64,000 nt of DNA, from assembly GCF_001428335.1 (NCBI RefSeq), contig NZ_LMSG01000012.1, positions 2,659 to 66,658 of the forward strand, read 5' to 3'. Position numbers and translations under genes: made by a program. Positions 17,686 to 26,110 of the stretch are shown piece after piece. The stretch's first letter is position 1. Every line of letters begins with the position of its first letter. Below the pieces are notes generated by a model. The model was not told the origin of the DNA. It searched no databases and saw only the letters and a list, made by a program, of their open reading frames with translations. This DNA comes from Arthrobacter sp. Soil762. GTDB taxonomy: Bacteria; Actinomycetota; Actinomycetes; Actinomycetales; Micrococcaceae.

Positions 17686-18762
17686 GTGCCCCACAATCCC
17701 GTCAGTCCGCGGACCACCGTTATCCTGCCTGCCTACAACGCAGCCGAGTTCCTGGAGCGGGCTGTGCGGAGCGTAATGGCGCAAACCGACACGGACTTCG
17801 AACTGATCGTGGTGGACGACCACTCCACGGACGGGACCTTAGCCTTGGCCAGGAAACTCGAAGCAGAATTCCGCAGCCAGCTTACGGTAATTGCCCTGCC
17901 CTTCAATGCCGGGGTTTCAGCAGCTCGCAATGCCGGGCTGGATGCCGCCCGTGGCGGCTGGTTGAGCTTTATCGACAGCGATGACGAGTACCTTCCAACA
18001 TTCCTGGAGACCATGCATGCAGCTACTTCGCCGGGCGTGGACCTAGTGGTGGGAGGGCGGATCGTGGTCCAGTCCGACGGTCAGGAGCGTCCCAACGCCT
18101 CACGGGCTCTTGGCGAGTTCGACGGCGCTGAGGCGTGCCGGTTGGCCATGTGCGATGCGCTCACCCCGTTCCCGTGGGACAAGCTGATCCGGCGGGGGCT
18201 ATTTGAGAAGGTTCGCTTCGCCGAGGGAGCCGCCCGCTTCGAGGACATGGCCAACAATGTCGTACTGCATTCGCTTTCCCGCCGTGTCCGGTCCATCAAT
18301 ACGCCCGTGTACCGGTACTACATCATGGACAGCTCCCTGACCTGGGGCCGGATCCCCACAGTAGCGGACACCGCAGTGGCCATGAAACACCTCGATGAAC
18401 ATTTAGGCGCGCGGTTCAAGGAAGGCAAGTACACGCCGGCCTACAACTGCATGCGCACGTTGGTGATCCTGCAGGTGGCTCAAAGCGCTATTGCCCGCGG
18501 CAGCGACTCGCCCGCAGCGGCGGCCACTGTGGCGGCGTGCCGCCGTGACATCTCATGGGCGATGCTGGCAAAGACTCTGGCCGCACAAAAGGTCATCGGC
18601 GCGGGAGCTACTTTGCTCAAGCTGGCACCCAGGGTGTATTCGTTACTCTACCTCCGCCACATCCACGCCGCGTACGGCGTCAGGAAGGCTATGACTCCCG
18701 GATCCGAGGCCCCTGGGGCCGCGCCGTCCTCCGTTCCCCGCGGCGGTTCTGGTATAGATTAG
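17686..18762 (+). CDS. GT2 family glycosyltransferase
   Basis: GTG at 17686 is chosen because GAAGGA lies just upstream; longer frames start inside the flippase gene. The 358-residue protein has a GT-A fold: TTVILPAYNAAEFLERAV at the N-terminus, VVDDHSTDGT (about residue 43), and the metal-binding FIDSDDEYLP (about 95). A cytoplasmic inverting transferase using a nucleotide sugar is expected. The C-terminal 120 residues are unclassified. It lies 37 bases after the flippase gene, in the same operon. Sugar and acceptor cannot be told from sequence. Confidence 0.82.
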   Translation: MPHNPVSPRTTVILPAYNAAEFLERAVRSVMAQTDTDFELIVVDDHSTDGTLALARKLEAEFRSQLTVIALPFNAGVSAARNAGLDAARGGWLSFIDSDDEYLPTFLETMHAATSPGVDLVVGGRIVVQSDGQERPNASRALGEFDGAEACRLAMCDALTPFPWDKLIRRGLFEKVRFAEGAARFEDMANNVVLHSLSRRVRSINTPVYRYYIMDSSLTWGRIPTVADTAVAMKHLDEHLGARFKEGKYTPAYNCMRTLVILQVAQSAIARGSDSPAAAATVAACRRDISWAMLAKTLAAQKVIGAGATLLKLAPRVYSLLYLRHIHAAYGVRKAMTPGSEAPGAAPSSVPRGGSGID

Positions 18763-18767
18763 TAGCT

Positions 18768-19517
18768 ATGTCAATACCCCCTTACACCCGCGCCCTCGTC
18801 ATCATGCCGGCGTGGAACGAAGCAGAGTCGGTAGGCAATACAGTCCGGGAAGTGCTGGCACTTCCCGAGACGTATGACGTCCTGGTTGTCAACGACGGGT
18901 CCCTGGACGCCACTTCCGCAGTCGCTTCGGAAGCCGGCGCAGTAGTACTGGACCTTCCGTTCAACCTCGGTGTGGGCGGCGCCATGCGCGCCGGCTTCAA
19001 ATACGCTAAGCGAAACAGTTACGACGCCGTCATCCAGGTAGACGCAGACGGCCAGCATCATCCTAAGGAGATTTCCCGGGTCCTTGCAGCACTCTCGGAA
19101 GCGGACATCGCAATCGGCGCCCGCTTTGCGGAGCGCGGCACGTACAAAGTCTCAGGGCCCCGGCGCTGGGCCATGGTCCTCCTCGCCAAAGTCATTTCCG
19201 GCCTAGCCCACACTCGCCTGACAGATGTTACCTCCGGGTTTAAGGCGGCCAACCGCCGCGGCATCGATCAGTATATTGACCACTACCCGGCCGAATACCT
19301 GGGAGACACCATCGATTCCCTTGTTGTGGCCATCCGTTCCGGCTGCGTGATCACACAAGTTCCTGTGGAAATGCGCCCACGTCAGGGCGGCACTCCCAGC
19401 CACAACCCGGTCAAATCGGCGATCTACCTCGGCCGCTCGGTTTTCGCCCTGCTCTTCGCCCTGATGCGGCGACGCTCGCAGATTGGAACACCTTCACCCC
19501 TACCCGAGAGAGCATGA
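18768..19517 (+). CDS. GT2 polyprenyl-phosphate glycosyltransferase-like protein
   Basis: ATG at 18768 begins the conserved domain (MSIPPYTRALVIMPAWNEAE), so the longer upstream frame is rejected. The 249-residue protein resembles dolichol/polyprenyl-phosphate mannosyltransferases: VVNDGSLDAT, FNLGVGGAMRAGFKYA, and the DxD-type VDADGQHHPKE near residue 88, followed by VTSGFKAANRRGI. Enzymes of this type put one sugar on undecaprenyl phosphate at the inner face. The next gene overlaps by four bases and encodes DUF2304, a frequent partner of this GT2 class. The donor sugar is unknown. Confidence 0.8.
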   Translation: MSIPPYTRALVIMPAWNEAESVGNTVREVLALPETYDVLVVNDGSLDATSAVASEAGAVVLDLPFNLGVGGAMRAGFKYAKRNSYDAVIQVDADGQHHPKEISRVLAALSEADIAIGARFAERGTYKVSGPRRWAMVLLAKVISGLAHTRLTDVTSGFKAANRRGIDQYIDHYPAEYLGDTIDSLVVAIRSGCVITQVPVEMRPRQGGTPSHNPVKSAIYLGRSVFALLFALMRRRSQIGTPSPLPERA

Positions 19518-19930
19518 TCTTGTCCGTTTTGGCCCCTTTCGTCCTTTCCTTAATAATCGTCGTCATCGTCGTCGAGATGCTCCGACGGAAAAAACTTCGC
19601 GAAAAATACGCAGCGCTGTGGCTGGTGGTTGGCCTGGCGACGCTGGTTCTGGCAGCCTTCCCACAGCTTCTGGCCCTCACGGCCCGGCTGCTCGGCGTCC
19701 AAGTTCCCTCCAACCTACTGTTCGCAATGGCCATCGTGCTGGCCCTCGGCGTCTGCCTTCATCTTTCGTGGGAAATCTCTGTAGTAGAGGACGAGACCCG
19801 CACCCTTGCCGAGGAAGCAGCAATCCTCCGGACGCACATCGAACGGCTCGAAGCCCGGCTGGACGCTGAACGGCCCAAGCCAGCAGCGCCCGCAACAGCA
19901 GCCGAGCCCGCCCCCCTTGACCGCGGCTGA
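19514..19930 (+). CDS. DUF2304 membrane protein
   Basis: This 138-residue protein has three membrane segments (about residues 1-22, 33-55 and 67-90), the KLREKYAALWLVVGL motif characteristic of DUF2304, and a C-terminal coiled coil (residues 95-125). It overlaps the preceding GT2 gene in ATGA, so the two are coupled. DUF2304 proteins regularly accompany polyprenyl-phosphate glycosyltransferases in bacterial glycan loci, and a role in handling or flipping the lipid-linked sugar is suspected. The function is not established. Confidence 0.75.
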   Translation: MILSVLAPFVLSLIIVVIVVEMLRRKKLREKYAALWLVVGLATLVLAAFPQLLALTARLLGVQVPSNLLFAMAIVLALGVCLHLSWEISVVEDETRTLAEEAAILRTHIERLEARLDAERPKPAAPATAAEPAPLDRG

Positions 19931-19962
19931 CTCCCGCTCAGCCCCAATGTATTGGATCCCTC

Positions 19963-20850
19963 ATGGCACTTGATATTTTCATTCCCTACTGGGGCCACCC
20001 AGGCTACATGAAGGAAACGGTCCGCAGCGTCCTCGAACAGGACTCTGGCGACTGGCTCCTCACCGTTGTGGACGACGCATACCCCAATGATGAGATCCAG
20101 CAGTTCATGGCCGCCATCGAAGATCCGCGCGTCAAATACATACGCAAGGATCAGAATGCCGGAATCACCGAGAACTACAAGACCTGCGTTTCCCTGGCCA
20201 CGGAAGAGGTCATGGTCATCCTGGGCTGCGACGACATCCTGCTGCCCAACTACGTCCGGGTAGTGACTCAGTCTCACGAGCGCTTCCCAGAGGCGGCCAT
20301 TATCCAGCCTGGTGTCCAGATCATCGATGGCGGGGGGGCGCTAGTGCGCACACTGGTGGACAGCACCAAGCAGTACATCGTCCGGCCCCGCACGCAGGGA
20401 CCCCGGCTGCTGTCCGGTGAACACCTCGCCACCAACTTGATGCACGGTGACTGGCTCTACTGGCCGTCACTGGCATTTCGCACGGACAAAATCCGAGCCG
20501 TCGAATTCCGCTCCGGATTCCCCATCATCCAGGATCTCGCCCTGGTAATGGACATGGTTTATCGAGGTGGCCAACTCCTTCTCGAGCCCACTGTGTGTTT
20601 CTCCTACCGCCGCCACTCTGAAAGCGCATCCTCCACCAAACTTGTTGACGGCTCACGGTTCGCTGGCGAACGCGAGTATTTCGCAATGTCGGCAGACCAG
20701 GCAAAACTCAACGGGTGGACTAGGGCCTCACGCGCTGCGAACCTGCGCCTGACATCCCGTGCCCACGCTCTCAGCCTCCTACCCAAGGCCCTGGCGAGCA
20801 GGAATTTCCCGGCCGCCAAGGTCCTCCTCGGCCATACGTTCGGAAACTAG
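19963..20850 (+). CDS. GT2 family glycosyltransferase
   Basis: The 295-residue GT-A protein starts with LDIFIPYWGHPGYMKETVRS, followed by TVVDDAYPND (about residue 35), KDQNAGITENY and LGCDDILLP (about 87). The DD pair matches the metal-binding motif. The C-terminal part (190-295) is helical and not recognised. It belongs to the plus-strand glycan run between DUF2304 and the epimerase. Substrates unknown; a teichoic acid or rhamnan-type chain is possible. Confidence 0.8.
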   Translation: MALDIFIPYWGHPGYMKETVRSVLEQDSGDWLLTVVDDAYPNDEIQQFMAAIEDPRVKYIRKDQNAGITENYKTCVSLATEEVMVILGCDDILLPNYVRVVTQSHERFPEAAIIQPGVQIIDGGGALVRTLVDSTKQYIVRPRTQGPRLLSGEHLATNLMHGDWLYWPSLAFRTDKIRAVEFRSGFPIIQDLALVMDMVYRGGQLLLEPTVCFSYRRHSESASSTKLVDGSRFAGEREYFAMSADQAKLNGWTRASRAANLRLTSRAHALSLLPKALASRNFPAAKVLLGHTFGN

Positions 20851-20874
20851 ATGTCAGCCACAGAAAGGCCCACG

Positions 20875-21969
20875 ATGACTACACCCGCCCCCGAAGCACA
20901 GACCAAGGGAACGATCCTGGTAACCGGCGGTGCCGGTTTCATTGGCTGCGCCATCTCAAGCGACCTGGTGGCCAACTTTGACCGTGTCGTGGTGGTGGAC
21001 AACCTGCATCCGCAGATCCACGCCTCCGGTGACCGTCCCGCGGAACTCCACCACGGTGCCGAGCTGGTGGTAGCGGACATCACCGAAGCACACACTTGGG
21101 ACAAGGTCCTCGCTGACGTCACCCCCGACGTCGTCATCCACCTGGCAGCCGAGACCGGCACCGGACAGTCGCTGGAGGAATCCACCCGCCACGCTCACGT
21201 CAACGTGGTGGGTACTACTCAACTTCTCGATGGCCTGAACCGCCACGGCAAGCTACCGCGGCGGATCGTCCTCTCCTCGAGCCGCGCCGTCTATGGTGAG
21301 GGCCCTTGGTATGACACCGACGGGCAACGGTTCTACCCGGGTCAGCGCACCAGCACCACCCTGGACCAGTCCCAGTGGGACTTCCCCAATTCCACTCCTG
21401 CAGCAATGAAAGCCTCCGAGACGTTCCCGGCCCCGGTCAGCGTCTATGGTGCCACCAAGCTCGCCCAGGAAAACATTATTCAAGCCTGGGCAAAGTCCTA
21501 TGGCGTCCAGACCGTGATCCTGCGGCTCCAGAACGTCTACGGCCCTGGACAGTCTCTGATCAATCCCTACACAGGAATCATGAGCCTCTTCTGCAGGATG
21601 GCGATGGGCGGCAAGTCCATCCCACTGTATGAAGACGGCGAGGTCCGTCGCGACTTCGTCTTGATCGACGACGTCGCTGCGGCCATTGTTGCTGGCGCCC
21701 TCTCCCCTACCGTCCAGGGCGAACCGATGGACATTGGCTCCGGTGAATTCCAGACCATCGGCACCGCGGCGCAGATCATCGCGGCCCGCTATGGCGCGCC
21801 CCAGCCGCACGTCACTGGCCAGTACCGCCAGGGAGACGTCCGCCACGCGTGGGCAGACGTGACGGAAGCTCAAGCCACGCTCGGCTGGAAGCCCCAGTAC
21901 AACCTGGAGCAGGGCATTGATAGGCTCGGCGCCTGGATTGACGCGCAGCCGGACGTCCAGCCGTACTAA
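20875..21969 (+). CDS. NAD-dependent sugar epimerase, extended SDR family
   Basis: ATG at 20875 is preferred because AGAAAGG lies 7 bases upstream; an ATG at 20851, directly after the previous stop, would add eight residues. The 364-residue protein has the NAD-binding [31 protein letters not shown], the catalytic YGATK and the substrate-side RLQNVYGPGQS. It is close to the dTDP-L-rhamnose 4-epimerase/UDP-glucose 4-epimerase-like group found in polysaccharide loci. It would supply a nucleotide sugar to the neighbouring transferases. The exact substrate is inferred from context only. Confidence 0.75.
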   Translation: MTTPAPEAQTKGTILVTGGAGFIGCAISSDLVANFDRVVVVDNLHPQIHASGDRPAELHHGAELVVADITEAHTWDKVLADVTPDVVIHLAAETGTGQSLEESTRHAHVNVVGTTQLLDGLNRHGKLPRRIVLSSSRAVYGEGPWYDTDGQRFYPGQRTSTTLDQSQWDFPNSTPAAMKASETFPAPVSVYGATKLAQENIIQAWAKSYGVQTVILRLQNVYGPGQSLINPYTGIMSLFCRMAMGGKSIPLYEDGEVRRDFVLIDDVAAAIVAGALSPTVQGEPMDIGSGEFQTIGTAAQIIAARYGAPQPHVTGQYRQGDVRHAWADVTEAQATLGWKPQYNLEQGIDRLGAWIDAQPDVQPY

Positions 21970-22016
21970 AAGTAAGGCGACGGCGGTACCGAAAGGTACC
22001 GCCGTCGCCTTACTTT
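21969..22016. terminator. perfect 22-bp hairpin with GAAA loop
   Basis: Arms 21969-21990 and 21995-22016 are perfectly complementary (core GGCGACGGCGGTACC) around a GAAA tetraloop. The hairpin starts at the epimerase stop codon. This is the longest perfect stem I found in the window. It directly abuts the left end of the IS1634-like element. Confidence 0.9.
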
Positions 22017-22045
22017 AGGCCGAAGTTACGTTTGTCGTGACGCGT

Positions 22046-22071
22046 GAAATCCCCGTCGTGGCGGGGATTTC
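22046..22071 (-). terminator. hairpin after the transposase gene
   Basis: GAAATCCCCG (22046-22055) pairs perfectly with CGGGGATTTC (22062-22071), 27 bases past the transposase stop. Confidence 0.7.
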
Positions 22072-22097
22072 GTGGGTTCCGGTGGTTGTTTGTCTGG

Positions 22098-23870
22098 CTA
22101 CTTGCCTCCGATAGTGGTCGGGATGGGCTGGCCGATGAGTTCGAAGGCTTGGCGCTGGATGGGTGTGGGCGTGGTGACGAGGTCGAAGCCGGCGTTCTTT
22201 CCGGTGCCGTTGACGTGGAGTCGGTTGCGGGTCAGGGTCCCGAGGTGGTCGAGCAGGGAGCGGAAGCTGTAGGCAGGTTGCCCGTCGGCTGTGGTGCGCC
22301 GGGACGCTTTGGTCTGCGCGGCGGTCGAGCGGGCGGCGGGCGCGACGGGGTTCTCCGGTTCGGGCCGGTGTTCGTCCGTGAACGTCAGCGGTGCCCAGGC
22401 TTTGCGGAGGTGCCAGGTCAGGTAGGCGGCGAGCATGCAGATGAACACGTGGGCCCGTACCCGGGTTTCGGTGTAGTGGTGGACGGGGCGCAGTTGCAGA
22501 TCGATCGCTTTGATTGAGCGGAAGTCGCGTTCGACGTTGGCCAGGGACTTGTAGGTCGCCACGACCCTGGCGGCGTCCATGTGGGTGTCCTGGATGGTGG
22601 TGCGGATGATGTAGATCCCGTCCAGGGCGGCTTCGGCGGCGATCTGTTCCTCGTCGCGGGCGAAGGTGAAGGAAGTCTCGGTGATGGTGAGCCTGTAGTG
22701 CTTTTCCATCTTGTATCTGCCGATGACTTTGCCGGCACGGAGCCCGATTTTCCCGGCGTCTTGGAGGCGCCCGGCTTCGGCGGCGGCGGTGATTTTGACC
22801 AGTTCCGTCTCGGTGGCGGTGAGCAGTTCGCCGCGTTTGCGGGCCCGTTCGGCGGCGAGGGCGGGGTTGCGGCAGGCGATGAGGCGTTCGCCGGGATAGT
22901 CGGGGTGGGAGATTTCGGCCAGGTCCGTCTGGTCGAACAGGGACATCTGCAGGGGCCCGTTCTCGGCGGCCAGGGCCATGATCGCCGGGGCGCGCAGCGC
23001 GGTGACCCAGCCGAGGCCGCCGAGTTCCTTGAGTTGTTCGATCCTGGCGCTGGTGATCATGCCGCGGTCCCCGACCATGACCATCTCGCCAAGCCGGTAC
23101 CGGGTCTTGAAGTCCGCCGCGAGGTCCTCGAAGGCTGTGGGATCGGCGGTGTTGCCGGGAACAACGCGGACGGAGACCGGCCGGCCGTGCGGGTCGGTGA
23201 GCAGCCCGTATTCGATCTGCTCCAGGCCCTTCTTCCCGTCGCGGGAATAGCCGCGGGCCGCCAGCGGGCACTTGTGTCCGGTCACCCAGGACGAGGACAG
23301 ATCGAACAGTGCCAGCCGGTCCGGATTCGCTTCTTCGGACAGGTGCCGGGACGCCAGGGCTTTCTCGAGCGCTTCCTGCCGGCCGGCGAGCCAGTCCATC
23401 GCGGCGTAGACCTCGTCCGTGGTCGCGTCGGCGACTCCGAGGTCCTCGGCCAGGGTGGTGTCGGTCCACCAGCGGGTGGTCGCCAGCTTCGAGGCGGGAC
23501 GGCAGACCCGGGCGATCACCAGGGCGACGGCAATGTCGCGCATCCGCCCGGCCCGTCCCAGCAGCGCGGGCATCCCGAGCGCTTTGGCCTGGGCGGCCAC
23601 GGCGGCAACGTGGCCGTGGGGCAGGGACCGCACAACTTCCAGGCCCTCGGCGGAGAACACCGCCGGGTTGCCGGCCAGCGCGCCGCGGACCGCTTCGATT
23701 GCCGGTTCCGGCAGCGCCGAGAGGTTCGCCAGGGTCTCGTGCTTGACCTTCCCGTCCTGCCGGAAGGACCGGCGGAGCAGCACCGATTCGTACTCGACCG
23801 TTTCCCCGGCCTTGTTCACCCGCCGGCTCTTCGTCCGGGCTACGTGCATCGCCTGCGTTGTCCGTGCCAT
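22098..23870 (-). CDS. IS1634-family (DDE) transposase, intact
   Basis: The 590-residue protein has the features of IS1634-group transposases within the IS4 superfamily. There is an N-terminal region with DGKVKHETLANLSALP. A first catalytic Asp lies in LALFDLSSSWV, a second in VMVGDRGMITSARI, and the C-terminal Glu in LANVERDFRSIKAIDL, followed by RPVHHYTETRVRAHVFICML. The ORF is uninterrupted, so the element may still be active. The start at 23870 precedes MARTTQAMHV; an upstream frame to 23919 is in another phase. GC content is high and host-like, suggesting exchange among related actinobacteria. Confidence 0.88.
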   Translation of the reverse strand: MARTTQAMHVARTKSRRVNKAGETVEYESVLLRRSFRQDGKVKHETLANLSALPEPAIEAVRGALAGNPAVFSAEGLEVVRSLPHGHVAAVAAQAKALGMPALLGRAGRMRDIAVALVIARVCRPASKLATTRWWTDTTLAEDLGVADATTDEVYAAMDWLAGRQEALEKALASRHLSEEANPDRLALFDLSSSWVTGHKCPLAARGYSRDGKKGLEQIEYGLLTDPHGRPVSVRVVPGNTADPTAFEDLAADFKTRYRLGEMVMVGDRGMITSARIEQLKELGGLGWVTALRAPAIMALAAENGPLQMSLFDQTDLAEISHPDYPGERLIACRNPALAAERARKRGELLTATETELVKITAAAEAGRLQDAGKIGLRAGKVIGRYKMEKHYRLTITETSFTFARDEEQIAAEAALDGIYIIRTTIQDTHMDAARVVATYKSLANVERDFRSIKAIDLQLRPVHHYTETRVRAHVFICMLAAYLTWHLRKAWAPLTFTDEHRPEPENPVAPAARSTAAQTKASRRTTADGQPAYSFRSLLDHLGTLTRNRLHVNGTGKNAGFDLVTTPTPIQRQAFELIGQPIPTTIGGK

Positions 23871-23951
23871 GCCCTGATTCTACAGCGACCCACGGTGACC
23901 ATTTGTCAGCGACACGCACAATTTAGTGGCTACAAATGACGGTACAAAAGT

Positions 23952-23993
23952 GGCCCCTTGGCCGGGAACGCAACGGAACCCGGCCAAGAGGCC
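23952..23993 (-). terminator. 15-bp hairpin downstream of the DUF6541-like gene
   Basis: Arms 23952-23966 and 23979-23993 (core TTGGCCGGG / CCCGGCCAA) pair with one mismatch around a 12-base loop. It lies about 70 bases after the stop of the minus-strand DUF6541-like gene and probably ends that operon, unless it is part of the IS end. Confidence 0.6.
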
Positions 23994-24064
23994 AACGTAA
24001 CTTCGGTCTAAGCTTGGCTGCTCACGCCTACTGCGGCCCATGCACTGTGGTGGAGCGCAGCAGT

Positions 24065-26110
24065 TCAGTCGTCCAACGTGGCCAAGATGTGATTAAGCGC
24101 CGCCTGGTTGTCCGGATCGACGATGATGAGCGCAGACGGGTCTGCCTTCACGATCTTGTTGACCACCAAACGCAGGTTGTCCACGCCGCCGCTGAGCTCG
24201 AACATGTTCAGCGACAGTCGCCAACCACCCTCGGTGTAGGTTGCGGTGAGGCCGTCATACCACTGCTTGGCTAGGATGGCGTCAATGTGCGTGGGCTGCG
24301 TGGTGACGTACACGGCAGGCTGGCCCTCACGGTCCTTTGTGGCAGCCATCAACATCGCCACGGACGGGGGCACCTCCTTCAGGACGGCCAGTTCCTTGGC
24401 CATGGCCACCGCCGAAGGGGACGACGGCGGGAGGCCCTTTGCAGCCAGTGGAAAAGTGAAACCGAAGGCCTGGGTGACGGCAACTGTGGCCAGCACCGAC
24501 GCGGTAATGGTTCCGGCTACCCTCAGCCCGCCTGAGTGCACGATTTCATCCTCCTGACGCTGCGCGTCCGCAGAAGGACGGCGAATGCGCGAGACCTCTA
24601 GTAGTGCAGCCAAAGACAGGCAGAGGGTCACCAACCCTGCCAGGAACAATGCAATCCCCAGCTTGTAGGAATAGTACGTCAGCGTGCCGCCCTTGGTCAG
24701 CTGAGCCACCGCCATATAGACTGCCAGCACAAACCCTGCGGCCAGGCCAGCGAAGGACCACCGCAGCCGCTGCAGGGCGCCGCCAGAAAGTCGGGACGAT
24801 TTGACGAACACCAGCAGGGCCAATGCCGCGCTACCAATGATGATCAACGCCAACTGGCCCAGGTCCGGAATAGGTACGCCGCCCACGCCATAGAGGACGG
24901 CCTCTGTGGAGACCCCAGCGAGCTGAACTAGGGCCGGGACAATTCCCACCAGGCCTACCAGCCCGATTCCGGCCGCGGTCAAGTAGCCGGCGCGGGTGGC
25001 ACGCCAGCGCCGCAGGTTCCAGGGCAGCAGCACTGCCCCTGCGGCACCCAGCACCAGCACCTCGAGGAGCACCCAGTTGTGGGCCACGCCCACTGCGCAG
25101 GCCACGAAGGAAAGCAGCGGGGCCGATCGGAGGGGTCTGTCCATGCCGGTGGCGAGGACGATGGCCACCGATGCCAGCCCGACGGCCAGGAAAAAATTGG
25201 GGAAGCCATGGAGGGATGCCGAAGATCCCGGACCGAAAATCCAGCCTGCGGCCACGAGCATCAACGCTGGGAATGCGATGACGGGCCGGCGTCGGAATGC
25301 GCGTACGGCGGCGAGGGCTGCAAGAACCATCACAACCACCAGAACTGAAACCAGTGCGCTGCCGTTGGCATAGTTGACCAACTCTGAGGCGGCCGTCCCG
25401 GCGGCTTTGGAGGATGTTAGCTCGGCGAAAATGGCCACAATGCCGTGGAAGCCCTGCGGGTAATCTTTGAAGGACCAGCCGCTTCCATCCGGAGAGGCTC
25501 CAAGCAACGGAATAACCTGGCCGTAGACCCTCTGCATGTGGAAGATATCGAAGTGGGAGGCGTTGTCCCAGTTCATGGTTAGCAGACTCAGGGCCTTGTC
25601 ATAAGCGCGAACCGACAGAAGTCGGAAATGGACCCAGACGGACAGGGCTGCAGCGATTATCGGAAGTGCATCGAGCCAAGTGAATTCCGGAACGAGCCTA
25701 CGCGCGCCCGATGGGAAGCCTCTCGCCACCACAAATGCGACAGCCCCGAGCACAGTGGCGAGCACCAGTGTCCCGCGGCCCAACGCACCGAACCCCGAGG
25801 GAATCCACCACAGCAGCGGCACCAGGCCCAGCAAAATGCTGAGGGAAAGCGTCACGCGGCCGGAGAATGTCCGGGCGGAGGGTAATGCCACTAGGCAGGC
25901 CAGCAGCAGTGCTATGGCCCACCCGGCGGTCAGGAAGCCGCTAAGCCGCAGGGCGATCACGACGGCGGCCACGATCGCCCCTGCTGCCACGCCCCTCAGG
26001 ATGGCCGCAAGCTCAGTTCGATTCGGCTGGGCATAGAACAAGCCGCCGACACGCCAGCGTCCCCGAAGTCCGCCCGCGCCCGCTTTCCGTCGAGTTTCCA
26101 ACGCGGTCAC
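24065..26110 (-). CDS. large multi-pass membrane protein, DUF6541-like, possible GT-C transferase
   Basis: The 681-residue protein has about 13 membrane segments in the first 500 residues and a soluble extracellular-type tail (about 545-681). A conserved block near residues 185-235 contains DNASHFDIFHMQRVYG and YPQGFHGIVAIFAEL. Nearly the same pattern occurs in the paralogue at 29865-31850. This matches DUF6541, an actinobacterial family whose topology (acidic residues in the first outer loop) suggests a GT-C glycosyltransferase using lipid-linked sugar. It overlaps the upstream acyltransferase gene by four bases. The function is inference; acceptor unknown. Confidence 0.65.
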   Translation of the reverse strand: MTALETRRKAGAGGLRGRWRVGGLFYAQPNRTELAAILRGVAAGAIVAAVVIALRLSGFLTAGWAIALLLACLVALPSARTFSGRVTLSLSILLGLVPLLWWIPSGFGALGRGTLVLATVLGAVAFVVARGFPSGARRLVPEFTWLDALPIIAAALSVWVHFRLLSVRAYDKALSLLTMNWDNASHFDIFHMQRVYGQVIPLLGASPDGSGWSFKDYPQGFHGIVAIFAELTSSKAAGTAASELVNYANGSALVSVLVVVMVLAALAAVRAFRRRPVIAFPALMLVAAGWIFGPGSSASLHGFPNFFLAVGLASVAIVLATGMDRPLRSAPLLSFVACAVGVAHNWVLLEVLVLGAAGAVLLPWNLRRWRATRAGYLTAAGIGLVGLVGIVPALVQLAGVSTEAVLYGVGGVPIPDLGQLALIIIGSAALALLVFVKSSRLSGGALQRLRWSFAGLAAGFVLAVYMAVAQLTKGGTLTYYSYKLGIALFLAGLVTLCLSLAALLEVSRIRRPSADAQRQEDEIVHSGGLRVAGTITASVLATVAVTQAFGFTFPLAAKGLPPSSPSAVAMAKELAVLKEVPPSVAMLMAATKDREGQPAVYVTTQPTHIDAILAKQWYDGLTATYTEGGWRLSLNMFELSGGVDNLRLVVNKIVKADPSALIIVDPDNQAALNHILATLDD

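Larger units (their letters stand above)
22017..24009 (-). mobile_element. IS1634-like insertion sequence
   Basis: A complete transposase gene is flanked by CCGAAGTTACGTT (22020-22032) and its perfect inverted copy (23994-24006), which I take as possible terminal repeats. No clear target duplication is visible outside them. The right border is uncertain because a hairpin at 23952-23993 could instead be the host terminator of the neighbouring gene, which would put the IS end further left. The element separates the epimerase gene from the acyltransferase/DUF6541 operon. Confidence 0.6.

Noticed and set aside
22015..23919. Two long open frames (minus 634 codons, plus 452 codons) overlapping the transposase gene
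   Set aside because: They are in other phases of a GC-rich gene; the protein composition (Arg, Pro, Gly-rich) is typical of shadow frames. The transposase frame has family motifs throughout.
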